Positions 6,541 through 10,165 of a stretch of 10,165 nt of DNA are shown here, in pieces. The notes beneath the pieces were generated by a model. It saw only the letters and a program-made list of their open reading frames with translations, was not told the origin of the DNA and made no database searches. Positions within the stretch are counted from its first letter, which is position 1. Each line of letters starts with the position of its first letter. Origin of the DNA: Elusimicrobia bacterium CG08_land_8_20_14_0_20_59_10 (GTDB lineage: Bacteria; Elusimicrobiota; Elusimicrobia; Elusimicrobiales; UBA9959); NCBI GenBank assembly GCA_002779045.1, contig PEXO01000043.1, positions 1 to 10,165 on the forward strand, read 5' to 3'. The position numbers and the translations under genes are program-made.

Positions 6541-7686
6541 ATGGCTGGAACGCTGGAATTAAAGGATGTCGCCAATAAGCTCGCGGAGCTTGAGGCTTTT
6601 TTCGCCGATTCGGCGCGCCTGTTCGGCCTGGAGGCCAAGCGCGCGGACCTGCGCGAGAAAGAGGCCAAGTCCGGGGCGGGCGGCTTCTGGGACGACGCGC
6701 AGAAGGCGCAGAGCCACCTGAAGGACCTCAACAACCTCAAGAAAAGCGTGGAACTGCTCGACGGCGTGTCGCACGAGCTGGAAGATTTCAAGGTGCATTT
6801 CGAACTGGCCCGCGACGCCGAAGACGCGGCCGAGCTGCCGGTGATAATGGCCGGGCTGGAGGCCGTGGAGAAAAAGCTTTCCGCCCTGGATTTCGAGCTG
6901 AAGCTTTCCGGCGAGCTGGACAAGTGCGACGCCATTTTAAGCATCCACGCCGGGGCCGGCGGCACCGAGGCCTGCGACTGGGCGCAGATGCTGCTGCGCA
7001 TGTACACGCGCTGGGCGCAGTCCAAGGGCTTCCCTTTCTCCATAACCGACATGCTGCAGGGCGAAGAGGCCGGCGTGCGCGGTGTTACGGCCTTTGTCCG
7101 GGGTAAATATGCCTACGGCTACCTTAAAAGCGAGATAGGCGTGCACCGCCTGGTGCGCATCTCGCCGTTCGACGCCAATAAGCGCCGCCACACCTCCTTC
7201 GCCTCCATAGACGTGCTGGCCGACATAGACGACGAGATAGTGATAAAAATAGAGGACAAGGACCTCAGCGTGGACACCTTCCGCTCCGGCGGCGCCGGCG
7301 GCCAGAACGTGAACAAGGTGGAGACCGCCGTGCGCATAACGCATGCGCCGTCGGGCATAGTGGTGGCCTGCCAGATAGAGCGCAGCCAGCATCAGAACCG
7401 CGAGACCGCCATGAAGATGCTGAAGGCCAAGCTCTACGAAGTGGAAATGGACAAGAAGCGCTCCGAGATGGAGCGCCATTACGACGCCAAGGGCGCTATA
7501 GGCTGGGGGCACCAGATACGTTCCTATGTCTTTATGCCTTACCAGCTGGTAAAGGACCTGCGCACCGGGCAGGAAACCTCGCAGATAGAGGCCGTCATGG
7601 ACGGGGCCCTCGACCCTTATATGCACGCCTACCTTACCTGGGCGGCTTCCGGGAAAAAGAAAGTAGTGGCCGAAGAGCCCGAATAG
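6541..7686 (+). CDS. prfB: Peptide chain release factor 2 (RF2), no programmed frameshift
   Basis: RF2 recognises UGA and UAA stop codons and releases the finished peptide. The codon-recognition tripeptide SPF is at residues 208-210 (RISPFDANKRRHTSF), which separates RF2 from RF1 (PxT). The catalytic GGQ is at 253-255 in SGGAGGQNVNKVE. The length of 381 aa is close to the usual 365 or so. The N-terminal coiled region aligns with E. coli RF2 through its frameshift point (codon 26) without any in-frame UGA, so the autoregulatory +1 frameshift is absent. ATG 6541 is the only possible start, because TAA at 6529 closes the frame upstream. It has no SD, so initiation may be leaderless or SD-independent. 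The stop is TAG, which RF1 reads and RF2 does not. The next gene follows after 21 bp. Confidence 0.96.
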   Translation: MAGTLELKDVANKLAELEAFFADSARLFGLEAKRADLREKEAKSGAGGFWDDAQKAQSHLKDLNNLKKSVELLDGVSHELEDFKVHFELARDAEDAAELPVIMAGLEAVEKKLSALDFELKLSGELDKCDAILSIHAGAGGTEACDWAQMLLRMYTRWAQSKGFPFSITDMLQGEEAGVRGVTAFVRGKYAYGYLKSEIGVHRLVRISPFDANKRRHTSFASIDVLADIDDEIVIKIEDKDLSVDTFRSGGAGGQNVNKVETAVRITHAPSGIVVACQIERSQHQNRETAMKMLKAKLYEVEMDKKRSEMERHYDAKGAIGWGHQIRSYVFMPYQLVKDLRTGQETSQIEAVMDGALDPYMHAYLTWAASGKKKVVAEEPE

Positions 7687-7707
7687 TTCCCGCGCGTCCA
7701 ACAGCCC

Positions 7708-9834
7708 ATGTCCTCCCGCCGCGCAAAAGAGAACAGGAAAGAAGCTCTGAAGGAGGCCCCGCCCGCGCAGCCGCGCGGCGGTTTTCTCCGCTGGCTGCCG
7801 CTGCTGCTGGCCCTGGCGGTTGCGGCCTTCGCTTTCCTGCCCGCCCTGAACGGCGGATTTCTCACCTGGGACGACGACTGGAATTTCCTCACCAATACGG
7901 CTTACCGCGGGCTGGGCCCGCGGCAGCTGCGCTGGATGTTCACCACTTTCCTGGGCGGGCCTTACCAGCCCATAACCTGGCTTACCTTCGGGCTGGACTA
8001 TAAGCTGTGGGGCATGGAGGCTTACGGCTATCATCTTGTCAACCTTCTGCTGCATACGCTCAACGCCGGGCTTTTCTACGCGGTAACCCTGCGCCTGCTG
8101 CGCCTGGGGCGGCCGGAGGCCCACGAAAAACACCTGCGCTGGGGCGCGGCTTTCGCGGCCATTGTTTTCGCGGCGCATCCGCTGCGCGTGGAATCCGTGG
8201 CTTGGATAACCGAGCGGCGCGACGTGCTTTCCGGCGCTTTTTACCTGGCCTCCGCCCTCTTTTACCTGAAAGCCGCCGGGCCGGAACCGGGCGGGCTGCG
8301 CGGCCGCCGGCTGGCTTTTTCCCTGTGTTTCTACGCCGCCGCGCTTCTTTCAAAGGCCATCGGCGTGGCTTTCGCCTTCGTGCTGCTGGCGCTGGACGTG
8401 TACCCGCTCAAGCGCCTGGACCTCTCCCCGAAAACCTGGCTCACGCCCGGAGCCCGCGGCGTGTTGAAGGAAAAACTGCCGTACCTGGCGCTGGGCGCGG
8501 CCGCCGGCGCCGTCGGCTATTTCGGCCAGTGGCAGGCCTCAGCCATGCTGCCGCTGGCGCAGTTCGGCCCCGCGCAGCGCCTGGCGCAATCCGCCTACGG
8601 TCTGGCCTTTTACCTGTGGAAGACGCTGCTGCCTGTCGGCCTGCTGCCCATCTACGAGGCCCCGGATAACTTCAACCCCGCCGCCCTGCCTTTTCTGGCG
8701 AGCGGCGCGGCCGTGCTGGCGCTTGCCGCGGTCATCTACGCGCTGCGCCGCCGCCTGCCGGCGCTGCTGACCGCCGCGGCGGTCTACCTGGCTTTTCTGG
8801 CGCCCGTAATGGGCATTGTTAAGATGGGGGTGCATTTCGCGGCCGACCGCTACAGTTATCTGGCCTGCACGGGCTGGGCGGCGCTGGCCGGCGCCGCGCT
8901 GGCATGTATGCTGGGCGCCGGAGGCATGACCAGGGAACTGGCGCGCATCGCGGCGGTGCTCCTCGCCTTTGTGCTGGTCGGCATGACGCGGGCGCAGTCC
9001 GCCCTCTGGCGGAGCTCCGAGGTCCTCTGGAGTTACGTGGTCCCCCGCGCGCCGGGATCGGCGCTGGCCGCCAACAATCTCGGCGACGTTCTCTTCAAGC
9101 AGGGCCGGTATGACGAGGCCGCGGCCTTCTACCGCAAAGCGCTGGACCTCCGGCCGGATTACGCCTTTATCTCCTACAACCTGGCCAATGCCCTTACCAA
9201 GCAGAAGAACTGGGCGCAGGCCGAGCGCCAGTACCTGGACGCCCTGCGCCTTGCCCCGGACTTCACCGTGGCGCACGGCAACTATGGCAACCTTCTTACG
9301 GACCTTGGCCGTTATAACGAGGCCGGGGAGCAGTACCGCGCCGCGCTCAAAAACGCCCCGGGAGATCCCGACATGCATTACGGGCTGGGCGATACCTTTC
9401 TTCACCGGGGCCGCCTTGTGGAGGCGCAGGCCGCATACGAGGAGGCCCTCCGGCTGAACCCGGACATAGGCGGCGCCGCGGCCAACCTGGCCCTGGCCCT
9501 TTACCGGCAGAAGAAATGGGGGCAGGCGGAGCGCTGGTTCCTGGAGGCGCTGCGCCTTAAGCCCGAGCTGGCCGCCGTGCGCGACAATTACGGCAATCTT
9601 TTGCTGGACCTGGGCCGTTACAACGAGGCACTGGCCAGGTACCAGGAGGCCCTGCAGCTGGAACCCCGCGCCGAGACCTATAATAATATCGGCGCGGCCA
9701 TGCTGCGCCAGGGGCGGGCGGCCGACGCCATACCGTATTTCGAACAGGCGCTTAGTATGAAGCCGGAGATGGCCATGGCCCGCAAAAGCCTGGCCGTGGC
9801 GCGCGCGCATAAGGATGATAAGCTCAAGCCATGA
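7708..9834 (+). CDS. TMTC-like GT-C membrane glycosyltransferase with seven C-terminal TPRs
   Basis: 708 residues. A basic N-terminus precedes a first membrane helix (about 26-47). The next segment is FLTWDDDWNF (Asp55-57), in the first loop where GT-C enzymes place their catalytic acidic residue. PITWLTFGLDYKLWG and YHLVNLLLHTLNAGLF follow, then HPLRVESVAWITERRD (157-172) and further membrane helices to about 425, including ADRYSYLACTGW (379-390). This order and these motifs match TMTC1-4 (CAZy GT105), protein O-mannosyltransferases of animals. Seven TPRs follow from residue 451: six of exactly 34 residues to 654, then one of 33 to 687. I infer a membrane glycosyltransferase using a lipid-linked sugar, with TPRs binding the protein substrate on the outer face; the substrate is unknown. 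Such genes are often annotated only as TPR proteins. It probably shares an mRNA with prfB and overlaps the GH13 gene by 4 bp. Confidence 0.85.
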   Translation: MSSRRAKENRKEALKEAPPAQPRGGFLRWLPLLLALAVAAFAFLPALNGGFLTWDDDWNFLTNTAYRGLGPRQLRWMFTTFLGGPYQPITWLTFGLDYKLWGMEAYGYHLVNLLLHTLNAGLFYAVTLRLLRLGRPEAHEKHLRWGAAFAAIVFAAHPLRVESVAWITERRDVLSGAFYLASALFYLKAAGPEPGGLRGRRLAFSLCFYAAALLSKAIGVAFAFVLLALDVYPLKRLDLSPKTWLTPGARGVLKEKLPYLALGAAAGAVGYFGQWQASAMLPLAQFGPAQRLAQSAYGLAFYLWKTLLPVGLLPIYEAPDNFNPAALPFLASGAAVLALAAVIYALRRRLPALLTAAAVYLAFLAPVMGIVKMGVHFAADRYSYLACTGWAALAGAALACMLGAGGMTRELARIAAVLLAFVLVGMTRAQSALWRSSEVLWSYVVPRAPGSALAANNLGDVLFKQGRYDEAAAFYRKALDLRPDYAFISYNLANALTKQKNWAQAERQYLDALRLAPDFTVAHGNYGNLLTDLGRYNEAGEQYRAALKNAPGDPDMHYGLGDTFLHRGRLVEAQAAYEEALRLNPDIGGAAANLALALYRQKKWGQAERWFLEALRLKPELAAVRDNYGNLLLDLGRYNEALARYQEALQLEPRAETYNNIGAAMLRQGRAADAIPYFEQALSMKPEMAMARKSLAVARAHKDDKLKP

Positions 9835-10088
9835 ATAATATCGACTGGATAAAAGGCGCGGTGATCTACCAGGTATTCCCGGACAGTTTCGCCAGGTCCG
9901 CGGCGGTCAGGACCGGCGGGATATACGAAAAATGGGAAGCCCCGGAAACGCCCTGCGGCTTCAGGGGCGGGAACCTTAAAGGCGCCGAAGAAAAACTGGA
10001 TCATCTTTGCGCGCTGGGCGTGGACGTGATCTATTTCAACCCCATCTTCTCCTCGGCGGCCAATCACCGCTACCATACCTGCGATTAG
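9831..10088 (+). CDS. GH13 alpha-amylase-family enzyme, N-terminal fragment (interrupted)
   Basis: ATG 9831 overlaps the previous stop in ATGA, implying coupled translation; no SD lies at proper spacing. The 85 residues are the start of a GH13 (beta/alpha)8 barrel. They include VIYQVFPDSFA (first strand), then FRGGNLKGAEEKLDHLCALGVDVIYFNPIF, then NHRYHTCD. The closest style is the neopullulanase/cyclomaltodextrinase group, without an N-terminal CBM34. In intact enzymes the next residue is Tyr (DY), followed by xIDPxxG and later the DxxxNH region, the nucleophile Asp and the acid Glu. Here TAG (10086-10088) falls exactly at that Tyr, and no downstream frame resumes GH13 sequence. The fragment lacks all catalytic residues and should be inactive. 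It is either a gene broken by inserted DNA or deletion, or an assembly chimera at this point. Confidence 0.85.
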   Translation: MNNIDWIKGAVIYQVFPDSFARSAAVRTGGIYEKWEAPETPCGFRGGNLKGAEEKLDHLCALGVDVIYFNPIFSSAANHRYHTCD

Positions 10089-10165
10089 GAAGCGTAACGA
10101 AATAACTGAAGCATTTGGAGGCTCAGATTTGAGGCGGATGCGAGGCGCGACGAACGAGCATACCG
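10089..10165. other. Unexplained sequence after the GH13 break, possibly an inserted repeat element
   Basis: This segment does not encode the rest of the GH13 gene in any frame and resembles no gene I recognise. It contains GAGGCG twice (10131-10136 and 10142-10147) and a near-repeat ATTTGGAGGC/ATTTGAGGC (10113-10122 and 10127-10135). It runs to the window edge, so any matching right half is unseen. It might be one arm of a dispersed palindromic repeat or the end of a mobile element, but no inverted repeat can be shown from these bases alone. Confidence 0.35.

Noticed and set aside
6541..6640. Programmed +1 frameshift in prfB
   Set aside because: The frame is continuous from the ATG and no UGA occurs where the frameshift site would lie.
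6937..8178. 413-codon minus-strand frame across prfB and the TPR/GT-C gene
   Set aside because: It crosses two genes with unmistakable motifs on the other strand and has no recognisable domain.
8539..9810. 423-codon minus-strand frame opposite the TPR region
   Set aside because: Its apparent repeats are mirror images of the TPR-coding repeats, so it is a shadow frame.

Overview
The window is GC-rich, densely packed bacterial DNA, probably from an uncultured Gram-negative organism. The bacterial-type alpha-2-macroglobulin supports this, since such proteins act at the cell envelope. ATA is used often for isoleucine despite the high GC. I suspect a phylum such as Elusimicrobiota, but that is a guess from gene style and not something the sequence proves. 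There are no rRNA or tRNA genes, CRISPR arrays or recognisable transposases.

Layout. (1) Bases 1-2892, plus strand: the C-terminal 963 codons of an alpha-2-macroglobulin (A2M) with an intact CLEQ thioester site; its start lies outside the window. (2) 2902-3069, plus strand: a 55-residue protein with two CxxC zinc knuckles flanking a hydrophobic segment, like eukaryotic LITAF/BRI3 proteins. Its Shine-Dalgarno (SD) site overlaps the A2M stop. (3) 3070-3230: a non-coding gap between convergent genes, with one GC-rich hairpin. (4) 3231-3717, minus strand: a type II toxin-antitoxin pair (RHH antitoxin, RelE/ParE toxin). It has its own near-consensus sigma70 promoter placed 6 bp after the valS stop, and the antitoxin has no canonical start codon. 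(5) 3769-6408, minus strand: valS, coding for an archaeal-type valyl-tRNA synthetase. (6) 6409-6540: a divergent promoter region. (7) 6541-7686, plus strand: prfB (release factor 2) without the usual programmed frameshift. (8) 7708-9834, plus strand: a large membrane protein resembling TMTC O-mannosyltransferases (GT-C fold), with seven C-terminal TPR repeats. (9) 9831-10088, plus strand: the first 85 codons of a GH13 alpha-amylase-family enzyme. It overlaps the previous gene by 4 bp and stops abruptly inside a conserved motif. (10) 10089-10165: sequence that does not continue the GH13 gene.

How the parts relate. valS and prfB are divergent translation genes sharing a 132-bp intergenic region. 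prfB, the TPR/GT-C gene and the GH13 gene are closely spaced or overlapping and probably form one transcription unit, although their functions are not obviously linked. The toxin-antitoxin pair looks like a self-regulated module lodged behind valS. I see no single new multi-gene system. The best leads are the small LITAF/BRI3-like protein, the antitoxin with a non-canonical start, the TMTC-like protein, and the broken GH13 gene with the unexplained sequence after it.
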